From Brevundimonas subvibrioides (GTDB lineage: Bacteria; Pseudomonadota; Alphaproteobacteria; Caulobacterales; Caulobacteraceae): a stretch of 57,320 nt of DNA. The translations under genes were made by a program, and so were the position numbers. Below are positions 1 through 10,309 of the stretch, piece after piece. Under the pieces are notes generated by a model that was given only the letters and a program-made list of their open reading frames with translations, was not told the DNA's origin and made no database searches. The stretch lies in the NCBI RefSeq assembly GCF_002280785.1, contig NZ_NCEQ01000016.1, positions 1 through 57,320 on the forward strand. Reading direction: 5' to 3'. Numbering within the stretch: the stretch's first letter is position 1; each line of letters starts with the position of its first letter.

Positions 1-87
1 GGGGCCACATCGGTTCCGGGCGACCGCCCGGGCTCCGTCGACTTCCCCACCCGTTCACAGCGGAAGAACGATGACTCACGTCCAGTC

Positions 88-236
88 TTCTCCCTCCCCC
101 TCGGGGGAGGGTGGTCGGAGCCGAAGGCGGAGACCGGGTGGGGGCGGCAAGGCAAACCCCCGCAACCCTGCATCCGCAACACCCTGCCGCCCCCGCCCCG
201 TCGCTGCGCGACGACCCTCCCCGAGGGGAGGGAGAA
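88..236. repeat. Mosaic palindromic intergenic repeat
   Basis: GC-rich noncoding element that begins with a hairpin around CTCCCCCTCGGGGGAG and ends with CCCTCCCCGAGGGGAGGG, with further short self-complementary stretches between. A second element of the same design, with different inner sequence, lies at 11755-11884. Short open frames across it (for example from 71) are made of the repeat itself and are not credible genes. Bases 1-87 show no gene or signal I can support. Elements of this design are scattered in many alphaproteobacterial genomes; that family assignment is from general knowledge. Confidence 0.7.
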
Positions 237-304
237 GGCCGAACAATATTGCGCCCTCCGCCGCCATCATGTAAAACGTGCTTGTCATTTTGGAGGAAAG
301 ACAC

Positions 305-823
305 ATGAGCAACTGGCTGAAAGCGATGAATCCCTCGAGCCCGATGACGACCGAGGCGGAGGCCGAACGCGGGGCGAAGGCCAGCGCGATCTCGATCTTC
401 ATCGGCGTCGTGGTCGGCCTGATCAGCCTGGCCTGGACGATGGCCAATCCGGCGGCGATGAACGACGCGCTCGCGACCGCGTCTCAGGGCGATCCGTCTG
501 CGGCGGCCATGGCCGATGCGTCGCTTCAGGCCGGGCTCTGGATGGCTGGCGGACTGGTCGTGATCCAGCTGATCCTCGGCGTCGTTCAGTGGCGCAATCC
601 GGGCAAATTCATCGCCGTCCTGTTCATGGTCCTGATCGCCCTGGGCATCGCCATGAGCCTCGCGGCGCCCCTGTTGTCCGCCTCCATGCCGAACGTGCCC
701 GCGACGCCGATGTGGCAGATCGCCTTGTCGGTCGTCGTCATGGTCGTCCAGTTCATCCTGCACGTCACGGGCCTGAAGGGCATCAAGCAGCTTGACCGGA
801 TCCAGATGGAGCAGTCGCGCTAA
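305..823 (+). CDS. Four-helix integral membrane protein, unknown function
   Basis: A 172-residue protein with a short polar N-terminus (about 1-25) and four hydrophobic segments near residues 26-46, 75-95, 98-122 and 133-155, ending in a basic/polar tail. Start chosen at the ATG preceded by GGAGGAAAG at ideal spacing; an in-frame upstream extension to 278 lacks such a site. It stands alone on the plus strand just after the palindromic repeat. Its stop codon overlaps the stop of the convergent tamB by about 4 bases. I do not recognise a family, and no catalytic motif is visible. Confidence 0.75.
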   Translation: MSNWLKAMNPSSPMTTEAEAERGAKASAISIFIGVVVGLISLAWTMANPAAMNDALATASQGDPSAAAMADASLQAGLWMAGGLVVIQLILGVVQWRNPGKFIAVLFMVLIALGIAMSLAAPLLSASMPNVPATPMWQIALSVVVMVVQFILHVTGLKGIKQLDRIQMEQSR

Positions 824-3800
824 TCCGGGTTCGCTGAACTGTTGGGCCGTCGGTCCTGGGCTCCGGTTCCGGGGACGCGGGACTGGCGTCGCCAGCGGAT
901 GGACAGGGTCGCGTCGCCCTGTCCGCCGAACTGGGAACTGATGGCGATGTTTCTGCGCACCTGCCATTCGACATTGACCGCCGCCCCGCCTTCGCCGCCG
1001 CCGATGATTTCCAGATAGACGTTGTCGGTGATGTAGCGGCCGCCCGCGACGGTCAGGGCCGAGGCCTCGCCGCCGAACGACAGCCGGTCCAGCCCGGCCA
1101 ATTCGCGCAGGTTTCCGATCACATCGAAGCCGCCGCCACCCGCGAGCGAGGCCACCCCCGCCGCCAGCTGGGCCGCCTCGAACGGCGACAGCTGCGACGC
1201 CGAACGTCCGAACAGCACCTGGGACAGGATCTCGTCCTGGGGCAGGGCCGGTGTGGAGGTCAGGAGGATCTCGGGCCGTGCCGCCGTGCCGGTGACGCGG
1301 ATGGTCGCGGTCAATGCGGGATCCTCACGCACCGCCGACAGGTTCAGCCGGATGCGGGCCGGGTCGGTGGACAGGGCGATGGAGCCCCGATCGTCGAAGA
1401 CGAACCGCTTGCCCGCGAACTCGTAGTCGCCGCGCACGATGGTGGCGTTGCCGCTCAGAACAGGCTGGGCCACCGTGCCCCGTACACGGGCGTCGACATT
1501 GAGCAGGACGTTCAAACCCCGGCCCGCGACCCGGACGTCGCCGCGCGAACGCAAGCGGATGTCGAGGCCGATCTGGGGCCCCCGGCTGGGACCGTCGTCG
1601 TCGGTCTCTACGGGATCGCCGCCGGGGCGGTTGATCTCGACGACGTCCATGCCGACGATGCCGTTGGACCCCGGCGGATTGGCCTCGATCCGGCCCTCGT
1701 CGATGCCGATCTCGCCCGCCAGCCGGATGTTGCCGTCGGCGGCGCGGACCACGGTCAGAGGCCCCGAGGCGCGGGCCTCGGCGATATCGTTGTCGATGAT
1801 GCGGAAACGGGTCAGCGCCAGTTCGAAGTTCGAGCCCGAACCCTCGCGCAAACCGATCCGGCCGCCGCCGGACACCGTGCCGCCCGAGCCGTCGGTGGCG
1901 GTGAAGGTCTGGATCAGGGCTGTCGCATCGTCGAACCGGCTGGCCAGGGTGACGTCGTCCAGTGTCAGGCCCACGCCGTTGTCGCGGAAACGGCCGTCCC
2001 GCAGGTTCAGCCGCCCGTTGATCAGGGGCGCCGCCAGGGTGCCGCCCAGGGTCGCGTTGCCGTCGACCTGACCGGCCAGGGTGCGTTCGCCGCCGAAGAA
2101 GACGTCCCAGATCGGCTGGATCTGACCGTGGACCTCGACCTCGCCCGACATCGAACGGGTGCGGACGATCGCCAGGCGCAACGGCGCGGCCGAGGCCTCG
2201 ACCGGCAGGGTGATGTCGGCGGTGGCGCGGACGGCGTCGGTTCCGGCTGCACTGGCCTGGATTCTCAGCGCGTCGTTGACCAGGGTCGCATTGACCGAGC
2301 CGTCGACCGACAGGCCCCGGGGCCCATCGACGCTGCGGAGCTGGGCCAGGTTGACGTTGGCGGATCCCGACAGGTCGTCGCCGGCGCCGCGCAGGGAAAC
2401 GCGGCCCGTGACGCGGCCTCGCAGATCGGGCGCGATGGAGCCCAGCTCGACGCTGGTCAGATCCGCCTGGATGACGACGGCGTCCGAGTCCTGGCGGATT
2501 TCGCCCAGCAGCATGCCGCCGCCCACCGACAGATCGAGACGGGCGACACGACCGTCTCCGGCCAGGGCGATGACGGCGGGGTTCCGGGTGGAGAAGGCGA
2601 TTTCGCGAACCTTGCCACCGCCGCTCAGGGTGATGCTCTGGGCCTCGCCCCGACGCGAATAGACGCCCGTGCCGTCGAAGGAGACGGGCGTATCGCCGCC
2701 GACATCGGCCTTCAGGGTGAAGGGCAGGCGTTCGAGCGTGCCGCGGCCGTCCAGCTCGAACGTGCGGATGACATAGGTCGAACCGGCCAGACGGACGTTG
2801 GAGCCTGCGACGTCGAGGATCGCGGTCTCGCCGCCTGCGCCTTCGCTCAGACGGATGCGACCGTCCGCCGTCCCGGAGGCCAGGAAGGCTCCGGGACGGG
2901 CTGTAAAGGTCAGGTCGGCGCTGGACGGCGTAGTGTTGGCGAGGGCGACCGACCCCTGGGCGGTTATGCCGCCGGCATTCAGGTCGACCTCAGTCAGGCG
3001 GATGCGATTTCCGCCGAGGAAGAAGTTCCCGGCCGCCCGGGCGGGGCCGTAGTTCGATCCCGCCGTCATGATGATATTGCCGTCCGAAGCGTCCGCGCCC
3101 TTGCGGAAACTCAGGATCAGGTCGGCATCGGTCAGGGTCAGCGGGCCGGCCGCGATACTGCCGAAGGCGGCGGTCAGGTCCACGCGCGGCTGGGCCAGGG
3201 TGCCAGTCAGGGCGCCGGCGCCGGTCATGGCGCCGTCGATAGCGAGGGGTCCGACACCGAAGGGGCCGCGGGCGTTCCAGTTCAGGGCCAGACGCAGACG
3301 GCCCTGGGGCTCGATCAGACCGCGCGCCGAGGCCGTGCCGGCAGCACCGGTCAGGATGCCCTGTTCGACGGCGATACGGCCATCATCGAGGCTCCCTGCG
3401 AGTTGCAGACGCGGCGTCGCGCCGAGCAGTCGGTCCAGTTCGGCCATGCCGGTGGCGATACGGCCGCCGCGACCGTCAAACGTCAGGACCCATGGCGCGC
3501 CACTGCGGGCCGAGCTTGCCTGGATCGGCCCGCCGAAGGTTCCGCGCGCTCCGGTTCGGATGCGGCTGACATCGGTGATGTCGGCCCGGCCTTGGAAACC
3601 AAGGCCGCCCGTCAGCCCGCGCCCGCCCGAGCCGGTCACGGTCAGGGCCTGACCGCGCACGTCGACCTTCTGAAGCAGGATAGCCCCGTCGGCGAGGCGC
3701 AAGGCCTCGAAGGACAGGCGCGGCGCGGCCCCCAGAAGCGCGCCGACGATACCCTCGCTGCGGCCCCCGGCGACGGCGAGATCGCCCGACAGGCCGATGC

Positions 3801-5064
3801 GGCCGTTGTCCGCGGAGATGTCGAGCGGGCCTGTAATGGTCTGCGCCGCATAGCTGGCCAGAGAAGCGTTCGCCAGGCGGACGTCGCCGTTCAGCGCCCA
3901 GCGCTCGGCGTCCCCGGCGAAAACGCCGGACCAGGTCGCCGCCCCGCCGCTGGTCGTGCCGACGAGCCGGGTGACCGACCCGGTCGAGACCGTCAGGGCC
4001 ACGCCATCCGGCGCGCTGCGGTCGTCGAGATGGATCATGCCCTGGGCGCTGGACTGCAGGTTTTCGGAGGTCAGCCGCCAGGCCATGCCCTGGACCTTCT
4101 CCCGGGTCGCGTCAGGGATGGCGGCGAAGCCGAAGCGGGCTGTGCGGCCGATGCGTTCGACGAAGGGCGCCAGCAGATCGGACCCGCTGAAATCGAAATA
4201 CCCCGAAATGCGCGAGCCCTCGGGGCCATAGCGCCCCCGAATGGTCAGCGGCGTGAAGTCGCCGGTGCGTACCGTGGCGTTGACGATGTCGCCGTTGACG
4301 AGGGCCGAGGCGAAAAAGGGCTGGTCGGGCGAATAGCCCAGCGATCCGGCCAGCGGACCACCTTGCGCTTCGCTGGCGCGAAGGTTCAGGCGCAGATCCT
4401 CCGGCTTGTCGCCGAGGGTGGCTGTGACGCGCAGGAAGTCGCCCGGCCGGTTCAGGCTGTAGGCGCTGATATTCGCCGCCTTGTCGCCGGTGCGGGGAAC
4501 GCGGGCGTCGCCGGTCAGGCGCCAGCGACCATACTCCTGGGAGAAGCCTTCAAGGAGTTCGACGTCGGCCGTGAACCGGTCGATATCGATGCTGATCGGC
4601 ATGGGCCGGGGCGGCTTGCCGTCCGGCGGATCGAGCTCCGGCCGGCGGATCAGACGGATCGACCGGGCGGTAATGTCCGAGGCGTGGAACCGCCGGGTGA
4701 CCAGAGGCCAATAGCTCCAGTCCACGCGGACGTCGCGCGCCTCCAGCCAGACGCCCTTTTCATCAGTGATGGTGACGCGGGCCAGGGTGAAATCGTCGAA
4801 CAGATCGCCCTGCAGGCCCTCGACATTGATGCGGCCGTAGCGGCTGATCTTCTTGCCGGCGACGAAGCTGGTGACCAGATCGCGCCCCGGGCCTGAGACC
4901 AGATACATCCGGCCGCCGAAGGCCAGGATCAGGGTCAGGACGAGCAGGCCGATCAGGGCGAAGCCGCCGAAGAAGGCGATGGCCTGAAGCCGGGTGCGAC
5001 GGCGCTTTTCGGCCCTGGCCGGCGTTTCGGGCGCTTCGGGCGTGTCGGGAACGAGCTCGGTCAA
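820..5064 (-). CDS. tamB: TamB-type translocation and assembly module protein (DUF490)
   Basis: A 1414-residue AsmA/TamB-like protein. Residues about 22-52 form one N-terminal membrane anchor after a basic stretch; the rest is a long repetitive beta-rich region expected to span the periplasm as a hydrophobic groove, and the C-terminal 300 residues resemble the TamB domain (for example the region around residue 1270 with LPQDEILSQVLFG). TamB works with TamA in outer membrane biogenesis and lipid transport between membranes (family knowledge). The start is a TTG that overlaps the TGA of tamA (TTGA), so translation is probably coupled. The upstream neighbour tamA supports the call strongly. Confidence 0.9.
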   Translation of the reverse strand: MTELVPDTPEAPETPARAEKRRRTRLQAIAFFGGFALIGLLVLTLILAFGGRMYLVSGPGRDLVTSFVAGKKISRYGRINVEGLQGDLFDDFTLARVTITDEKGVWLEARDVRVDWSYWPLVTRRFHASDITARSIRLIRRPELDPPDGKPPRPMPISIDIDRFTADVELLEGFSQEYGRWRLTGDARVPRTGDKAANISAYSLNRPGDFLRVTATLGDKPEDLRLNLRASEAQGGPLAGSLGYSPDQPFFASALVNGDIVNATVRTGDFTPLTIRGRYGPEGSRISGYFDFSGSDLLAPFVERIGRTARFGFAAIPDATREKVQGMAWRLTSENLQSSAQGMIHLDDRSAPDGVALTVSTGSVTRLVGTTSGGAATWSGVFAGDAERWALNGDVRLANASLASYAAQTITGPLDISADNGRIGLSGDLAVAGGRSEGIVGALLGAAPRLSFEALRLADGAILLQKVDVRGQALTVTGSGGRGLTGGLGFQGRADITDVSRIRTGARGTFGGPIQASSARSGAPWVLTFDGRGGRIATGMAELDRLLGATPRLQLAGSLDDGRIAVEQGILTGAAGTASARGLIEPQGRLRLALNWNARGPFGVGPLAIDGAMTGAGALTGTLAQPRVDLTAAFGSIAAGPLTLTDADLILSFRKGADASDGNIIMTAGSNYGPARAAGNFFLGGNRIRLTEVDLNAGGITAQGSVALANTTPSSADLTFTARPGAFLASGTADGRIRLSEGAGGETAILDVAGSNVRLAGSTYVIRTFELDGRGTLERLPFTLKADVGGDTPVSFDGTGVYSRRGEAQSITLSGGGKVREIAFSTRNPAVIALAGDGRVARLDLSVGGGMLLGEIRQDSDAVVIQADLTSVELGSIAPDLRGRVTGRVSLRGAGDDLSGSANVNLAQLRSVDGPRGLSVDGSVNATLVNDALRIQASAAGTDAVRATADITLPVEASAAPLRLAIVRTRSMSGEVEVHGQIQPIWDVFFGGERTLAGQVDGNATLGGTLAAPLINGRLNLRDGRFRDNGVGLTLDDVTLASRFDDATALIQTFTATDGSGGTVSGGGRIGLREGSGSNFELALTRFRIIDNDIAEARASGPLTVVRAADGNIRLAGEIGIDEGRIEANPPGSNGIVGMDVVEINRPGGDPVETDDDGPSRGPQIGLDIRLRSRGDVRVAGRGLNVLLNVDARVRGTVAQPVLSGNATIVRGDYEFAGKRFVFDDRGSIALSTDPARIRLNLSAVREDPALTATIRVTGTAARPEILLTSTPALPQDEILSQVLFGRSASQLSPFEAAQLAAGVASLAGGGGFDVIGNLRELAGLDRLSFGGEASALTVAGGRYITDNVYLEIIGGGEGGAAVNVEWQVRRNIAISSQFGGQGDATLSIRWRRQSRVPGTGAQDRRPNSSANPD

Positions 5065-6878
5065 AATGCCTGGCCGATACTGACGTAGACCTGGAAGCCT
5101 GCGTCGCCCTCGCGTCGATCGAGCGGGAAGGCGATGTCGGCGCGGATCGGGCCGAAGGACAGGTTGTAGCGGGCGCCGATCCCTACGGCATAGCGCAGGT
5201 TGGAGAAGTCCGGCGTTTCGGCAAAGCCGATCGCCCCGGCATCCACGAAGCCGACGACGCCGAAGCCCTTGCCCACGTCGTGCCGAACCTCGGCCGAAAC
5301 CTCGAACAGGGAAAGACCGCCGCGCGGCGTGTTGTCGGGCAGGCGCGGTCCGACGCCCTGGTATCCGTAGCCGCGCACCGATCCCCCGCCGCCGGAATAA
5401 AACAAGCGGTCCGACGGGACGCTGAGTTCATCGCCGCCGAGGATCGAACCCAGACGCAAGCGGCCGGCCAGGACGGTGCGGCTGTTGTCCTGGACCGGCA
5501 CATAGGCGGTGGTCTGGGCCTCGGTACGCAGGAACAGGACGGTGTCCTCGCCCGCCACCGCCGTCGGCTGGACATTGAGCGTCATGCGCCAGCCGGTGGT
5601 GGGGTTCAGCGGGTCGTTCGATTGATCGATATAGGCGCTTCCCCGGCCGGTCAGGATCGCCAGATCGCGGTCGAAGCTGACCGGCGCCTGGGTGATCGGA
5701 TCGAAGCGGTTTTCGTTGTATCGACCGGCGTCCAGACCGACGCCGTAGCTGTAGTACGAGATCTTGCCGATGCGCTGGCGAAGGTCGGCGGACACGACGG
5801 CGGCGGTCCGGCGATAGGCGTCGGTGTCCTCGTTCACTATGGCGGCGGACAGGGCCAGGGTTTCGCCCGGCGTGCGCCAGTGGGGCAGGCTGAGGTCGAC
5901 GCCGATGCGGCTGTCGATCGTGGCGAGACGCGCTTCGAACCGCAGGGTGTCGGCGCGGCCGAAGCGATTGTACCAGGTCCAGAGGCCGTTCACGCCCGAA
6001 CCGTCGGCGGTCGAGAAGGTCGCGCCGGCCTCGAGGATGCGGCGCGGCCGGTCGGTGAGTGTGACGACGATGGGCCGGTTGCCCGCCGGGTTGGTCTGGT
6101 CCGCCGGGGTCAGGGCCACCGCGACTCCGTCGTAGACGCCGGTCTCCAGCAGCCGCCGCTCCAGCTCCGCCACCAATTCGGGGTCGTAACGCTGACCCTC
6201 GTTCCACGGCGCGAGGCCCATGACCCAGGCGGGATTTGTCGGGCCGCGCGTCTCCACCCGCACGCCGTCGAGACGAACCAGGGGGCCGGAGTCGATGTTG
6301 AAGGTCGGGGCGACGGTGAGGGCGGCATGATCGACGACGACGTGACGCGGCTGGGTCACGGCATCGGGATAGCCTTCGCGCGCCAGCCTGGCGATGATCC
6401 GGCCTTCGCCGGCGATGACATCGGCGGCGCGACCCGGATCTCCGGGCTCCAGCGCGATCTCGGCCTGGGCCGTGCGGATGACCTCGGGCTCAGGTTCCGG
6501 CGTGATCCACTGAATGGTCGGGGCGGTCAGGATGAAACGCGGGCCCGGCGTGATCTCGACGATCGCGATCGGATTGTCCTCTCCCTCGACGATGTCCGCC
6601 AGCGTGGGCTGGTAGTAGCCTTCGGATCGCAGCAGGGCCTCGACCGAGGCCATCGCGGCGCGAGCACGCCTTCGGGCGTCGAAGCCGTTGGTGGGGGGGC
6701 CGTCGGCCTCGCCGATCGCGCGGGTCAGGGCCGTGCGCAACTCGGCGTCGAGGTCGCCGCGGATCTGGGCGCGTGGATCGGCCGAGGCGGTCCCCGCGAC
6801 GCCCATGGCGCCCAAGCCGAGGGCCGCCGCGAGGAACGCGGAGGTTATGCGGCGGAAGGGAGAGGACCTCGACGTCAA
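5061..6878 (-). CDS. tamA: TamA/BamA-family outer membrane barrel protein
   Basis: A 605-residue Omp85-family protein: signal peptide about residues 1-33 (ends GTASA), POTRA-like periplasmic domains to about residue 270, then a 16-strand-type barrel. The diagnostic lid-loop motif is present as SVRGYGYQG, and the chain ends in aromatic Phe as usual for outer membrane barrels. Predicted to insert or shape outer membrane proteins and to pair with TamB, encoded 4 bases overlapping downstream. The start is TTG at 6878; an AGGG lies about 8 bases upstream, and no in-frame ATG or GTG precedes the signal peptide. A shorter start inside the signal peptide is less likely. Confidence 0.9.
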   Translation of the reverse strand: MTSRSSPFRRITSAFLAAALGLGAMGVAGTASADPRAQIRGDLDAELRTALTRAIGEADGPPTNGFDARRRARAAMASVEALLRSEGYYQPTLADIVEGEDNPIAIVEITPGPRFILTAPTIQWITPEPEPEVIRTAQAEIALEPGDPGRAADVIAGEGRIIARLAREGYPDAVTQPRHVVVDHAALTVAPTFNIDSGPLVRLDGVRVETRGPTNPAWVMGLAPWNEGQRYDPELVAELERRLLETGVYDGVAVALTPADQTNPAGNRPIVVTLTDRPRRILEAGATFSTADGSGVNGLWTWYNRFGRADTLRFEARLATIDSRIGVDLSLPHWRTPGETLALSAAIVNEDTDAYRRTAAVVSADLRQRIGKISYYSYGVGLDAGRYNENRFDPITQAPVSFDRDLAILTGRGSAYIDQSNDPLNPTTGWRMTLNVQPTAVAGEDTVLFLRTEAQTTAYVPVQDNSRTVLAGRLRLGSILGGDELSVPSDRLFYSGGGGSVRGYGYQGVGPRLPDNTPRGGLSLFEVSAEVRHDVGKGFGVVGFVDAGAIGFAETPDFSNLRYAVGIGARYNLSFGPIRADIAFPLDRREGDAGFQVYVSIGQAF

Positions 6879-6969
6879 TATACAACCCTGAGCGGCGACA
6901 TGGTCCGAACTGGACCAGGCTCGCCTGAGGCCCCCCTCAATCAGCGAATCGGGACGACCTTGCGGCCGA

Positions 6970-7230
6970 TCAATAGAACAGGGTTTCGCTCTCGGGCTGA
7001 ACCGTCTCTTCCGAAGAGCGCTGCTCGGGCGGCAGGGTCGAGTTGGTGGGCGGAGCGTCCGTGGGCGCTGTGCTGTCTGCGGCGGGCACGCCCTGGTCTG
7101 TCGCTGACGGCGCGACGGGGGCTTCGATGGGCGGCGGTGCGGTCTCGACCTGCTGGGACATGGGGTCTTCGCAGCCGGCGACGGCCAGACCGGCGGCCCC
7201 GAGAGCCACGAGCAACATCAAACGCTTCAT
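6970..7230 (-). CDS. Small Pro/Thr-rich lipoprotein
   Basis: An 86-residue predicted lipoprotein. The start ATG at 7230 has GGGGGAGA about 5 bases upstream; longer in-frame extensions have no ribosome site. Signal peptide residues 1-18 end in a lipobox AVAGC with Cys at 19, so the mature protein should be lipidated. The rest is low-complexity, rich in Pro, Ala, Thr, Ser and Glu, and ends LFY. It lies 91 bases upstream of tamA on the same strand and divergently from the histidine kinase. Function is unknown. Confidence 0.75.
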   Translation of the reverse strand: MKRLMLLVALGAAGLAVAGCEDPMSQQVETAPPPIEAPVAPSATDQGVPAADSTAPTDAPPTNSTLPPEQRSSEETVQPESETLFY

Positions 7231-7387
7231 TTCAAATCTCCCCCGGAGTGCGGCGTCAAAACGCGCCGTGAACAGCCCTGTTCCATAACTCGTCCCACGT
7301 TGCCGGTCACGCTGGATCAACGGCGTTCTGGCAACCAATCATTCTTCTATTGCCGCGACACTCTATCGAACGGGAGAGGGTTCAAGA

Positions 7388-9127
7388 ATGACGGCGAACG
7401 GCTATGCCATGATCGCCCAGGTGCGGTTCCGCGAACTGAGGACGCGGATCGGTCTGGCGGCGTTCATCGCCGTAACCACGTGGTTCCTGACCCACACCTT
7501 CTGGCCGGCCCTGTGGTTCGGGGCGGTGGTGGCGACGCAGGCGCTCGACTGGGCCGTATTCCGGCCGTTGCGCAAGCGGCCGCAGGTCGTGCCCTCGCCT
7601 GGTTACAAGATCGCGCTTTGCGCCACCGCCTCGGTCAATGTGATCGTCTATTCCGGCATCGCGGCGTATCTGTGGGTTGCCGGCGGCGATGCGGGACGAC
7701 TGTTCGCCATTGTCCAGGTGGCCGGGGGCCTGCTGCACGTCAGCCTGCATATGCACCACGTGCGGCCGCTGCTGTTCGCGGCGGTCATCCCGCACAGCCT
7801 CTATTTTCTCGGCATGCCCGTCGTCGGCGCCATCGTCGACGGCAAGCCGCAGGAGATGCTGATCGCCTTGGGCGGCGTTCTGTACATGATGCATCTGGTT
7901 GTCGCCGTGCGGCAGAGCTCGATGACCACGACGGCCCTGCAGACCGCGAACGCGGAGGCGCGGCTGGAGCGCCAGAAGGCCGAGGTCGCCAGCGCCGCCA
8001 AGTCCGACTTCCTGGCCGTCATCAGTCATGAGATTCGCACCCCCATGAACGCGGTCATCTCGGCCGCCAATCTGCTGCGCCGGACGCGGCTGGATCGGGA
8101 GCAGCGTGAGCATGTGTCGATGCTGCTGGACGCCGGCGACGTGCTGGTCGGCCTGTTGAACGACGTGCTCGACCTGTCCAAGATTGAGGCGGGCAAGATG
8201 ACGCTGGAATCCTCGGTGATGGACCTGCGCGAGAAGCTGGGATCGCTGGGTCGGCTCTGGGGCCCCAAGGCCGAGGCCAACGGAGTGCGGCTGAAGATCG
8301 AGATCGAGCCCGATGTGCCCGACTGTGTCCGGACCGATCCGCTGCGCCTGCAGCAGATGCTGTTCAACCTTCTGTCCAACGCGGTGAAGTTCACGGACGA
8401 CGGCGCGATCACCGTCGCGGTCGACTGGCGGGCGAAGGACAATCATCTGATCATCGCGGTGACCGATACCGGCGTGGGTATTCCGGCGGACCGCCTGGCG
8501 CGCATCTTCGATAGTTTCGAGCAGGTCGACGCGGGCACGACGCGCAAATACGGCGGCACCGGCCTCGGACTGGCGATCAGCCGACGCCTGGCCGAGATCA
8601 TGGGTGGGAGCCTTGCCGCCGAGAGCGTCGAAGGCGAGGGCTCGACCTTCGTACTGAGCCTGCCGATGGAGGCTGTGGCCAAGCCGGCGACCGAGGCGCG
8701 CCGTCGGGTGGCCGAACAGGCGGGGTTGCAGGGCAAGGTCATCCTTGCCGCCGACGATCACGCGGTGAACCGGCGTATCCTGTCTCTGCTGCTGGAGCCG
8801 CACGGTTGCACCATCCTGCTGGTCGAGAACGGGGCCGAGGCGGTGGAGGCCGCGAAGACCCAGCGGTTCGACGCCATCCTGATGGACATGCAGATGCCGA
8901 TCATGGACGGGCTGGAGGCCTCGGCGCAGATTCGCGCCGGGGGGCTGAACCGCAGCACGCCGCTGATCGCCCTGACCGCCAACGCCATGGACGTGCATCG
9001 CACCGCCTGGGATGCCACGGGGGTCTATGCCTTCCTGACCAAGCCGATCGATCCGGTACTGCTGGCCGCGACCCTCGCGGAGGCCTGTGCATTGTCGATC
9101 GAGGACACGAACGCGCAGGTCGCCTAG
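7388..9127 (+). CDS. Membrane hybrid sensor histidine kinase/receiver
   Basis: A 579-residue hybrid kinase. Residues about 18-180 hold six membrane segments with no large periplasmic sensor domain. A short coiled stretch leads to a HisKA domain with H-box SHEIRTPMN (phospho-His about residue 214), then HATPase_c with N-box LLSNAVKF, G1 DTGVGIPAD and G2 [12 protein letters not shown]-terminal receiver domain (about 452-570) carries the acidic pair ADD, the phospho-acceptor Asp in LMDMQMP (about residue 500), and the conserved K of LTKP. No output domain follows, so phosphate is likely passed to a separate phosphotransfer protein. The signal is unknown. Its stop overlaps the convergent gene at 9124 by 4 bases. 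Confidence 0.9.
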   Translation: MTANGYAMIAQVRFRELRTRIGLAAFIAVTTWFLTHTFWPALWFGAVVATQALDWAVFRPLRKRPQVVPSPGYKIALCATASVNVIVYSGIAAYLWVAGGDAGRLFAIVQVAGGLLHVSLHMHHVRPLLFAAVIPHSLYFLGMPVVGAIVDGKPQEMLIALGGVLYMMHLVVAVRQSSMTTTALQTANAEARLERQKAEVASAAKSDFLAVISHEIRTPMNAVISAANLLRRTRLDREQREHVSMLLDAGDVLVGLLNDVLDLSKIEAGKMTLESSVMDLREKLGSLGRLWGPKAEANGVRLKIEIEPDVPDCVRTDPLRLQQMLFNLLSNAVKFTDDGAITVAVDWRAKDNHLIIAVTDTGVGIPADRLARIFDSFEQVDAGTTRKYGGTGLGLAISRRLAEIMGGSLAAESVEGEGSTFVLSLPMEAVAKPATEARRRVAEQAGLQGKVILAADDHAVNRRILSLLLEPHGCTILLVENGAEAVEAAKTQRFDAILMDMQMPIMDGLEASAQIRAGGLNRSTPLIALTANAMDVHRTAWDATGVYAFLTKPIDPVLLAATLAEACALSIEDTNAQVA

Positions 9128-10194
9128 GCCCAGCGGGAGAGGGCTTCAGTCAAGGAAAGCGATGCCGACGGCTCAATCGGCGCCACCCGGCCATCGAATC
9201 GTGGGGCCGGCGAGGGCTGAAGCGGAGAGCCGGCGAGGGTTTCTCGAGCGTGATTGTGCGGATGGTCGGCGGCCTCTGCGAAGGTCAGCACGGGCGTGAC
9301 GCAGGCTTCGGTTCCCTCGAAATGGGCGGCCCATTCGTCGCGGGTCCGGTCCGCGAACAGTTCCGTGAACCTGGCTTCCAGCGACGGCCAGCCGCTGACC
9401 GGGAACTGAGGCGCATCGGCGGCCTCGAGGTCCAGTCCGGCCAGCAAGGCGGCGTAGAAGCGAGGCTCCAGCGCTCCGACCGCGACGAACCTGCCGTCGG
9501 CGCAGGCGTAGCAGCGATAGAAGGGCGCAGCGCCGTCCAGCAGATTGGCGCCGCGCTCGCCGGACCAGTGGCCGCTCGCTGTCATGGCGAAGAACAGGGC
9601 GGACAGCAAAGCCGTGCCGTCGGTCATGGCGGCATCGATGACGCGGCCCTTGCCGGTAGTCCGGGCCTCGATGATGGCGGCGAGCACGCCTGTCACAAGC
9701 AGCATGGCGCCGCCGCCGTAGTCGCCGACGAGGTTCAGCGGCGGCACAGGCGGGCGACCCGCCTCGCCCATGGCGTGCAGCGCGCCGGTCAGGCCGATGT
9801 AGTTGATGTCGTGGCCGACCGTCTGGGCTAGCGGACCCGTCTGGCCCCAGCCTGTGACCCTGCCGAAGACGAGCTTCGGATTGCGGGCGGCGCAGTCCTC
9901 AGGCCCAAGACCGAGTCGTTCCAGCACGCCGGGACGGAAGCCCTCGATCACGGCGTCGGCGCTCGCGATCAGGTCGAGGACGCGGTCGCGGTCGGTGGGC
10001 GACTTGAGGTCGACGGGCACGGCGGTCCGCGCCCGGTGCATGACCGCGTTGCCGACATCGCCGAAGACTCCGGGCCCGTCGGCGCGGCTGAGGCGCAGCA
10101 CATCGGCCCCCAGATCGGCCAGGACCATGCCGGCGAAGGTCACGGGACCGAGGCCGTCGAACTCGATGATGCGTACGCCGGAAAGAGGTTTCAT
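9124..10194 (-). CDS. Alpha-methylacyl-CoA racemase-type CaiB/BaiF enzyme
   Basis: A 356-residue class III CoA-transferase-fold protein. It carries the residues typical of 2-methylacyl-CoA racemases: His128 in GHDINYIGL, Asp158 in VGDYGGG and Glu243 in ALEPRFY, which align with His126, Asp156 and Glu241 of the mycobacterial MCR enzyme (known from the family). That favours racemisation of (R)/(S)-2-methylacyl-CoA over CoA transfer. It would act in the cytoplasm in branched-chain or sterol-like fatty acid breakdown. No beta-oxidation genes adjoin it, so the substrate is open. The ATG start at 10194 begins MKPLSGVRIIEF, the normal family N-terminus. Confidence 0.85.
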   Translation of the reverse strand: MKPLSGVRIIEFDGLGPVTFAGMVLADLGADVLRLSRADGPGVFGDVGNAVMHRARTAVPVDLKSPTDRDRVLDLIASADAVIEGFRPGVLERLGLGPEDCAARNPKLVFGRVTGWGQTGPLAQTVGHDINYIGLTGALHAMGEAGRPPVPPLNLVGDYGGGAMLLVTGVLAAIIEARTTGKGRVIDAAMTDGTALLSALFFAMTASGHWSGERGANLLDGAAPFYRCYACADGRFVAVGALEPRFYAALLAGLDLEAADAPQFPVSGWPSLEARFTELFADRTRDEWAAHFEGTEACVTPVLTFAEAADHPHNHARETLAGSPLQPSPAPRFDGRVAPIEPSASLSLTEALSRWA

Positions 10195-10309
10195 GGAGGC
10201 CTTGCTAGCTGCGGTCGTCAGTTTGGTCGAGGTGAGGCCTTGACCCGGCGGGTTCGATGAACCAGAAGGCGCAACCGCGAAACGCCCAAGCCGTTTCGGA
10301 TTGCGGTGC

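Noticed and set aside
71..308. Short frames within the first 300 bases
   Set aside because: They translate the palindromic repeat; the neighbouring gene starts at 305.
2128..4896. 922-codon open frame on the plus strand opposite tamB
   Set aside because: GC-rich shadow frame: low-complexity translation (Gly/Ala/Arg/Gln), no ribosome site, and tamB on the other strand is clearly real.
5280..7271. 663-codon frame opposite tamA and the small lipoprotein
   Set aside because: Shadow of tamA; composition unlike a folded protein, no homology recognised.
7382..8998. 538-codon frame opposite the histidine kinase
   Set aside because: Kinase motifs are intact on the plus strand; the opposite frame is His/Gln/Arg-rich shadow.
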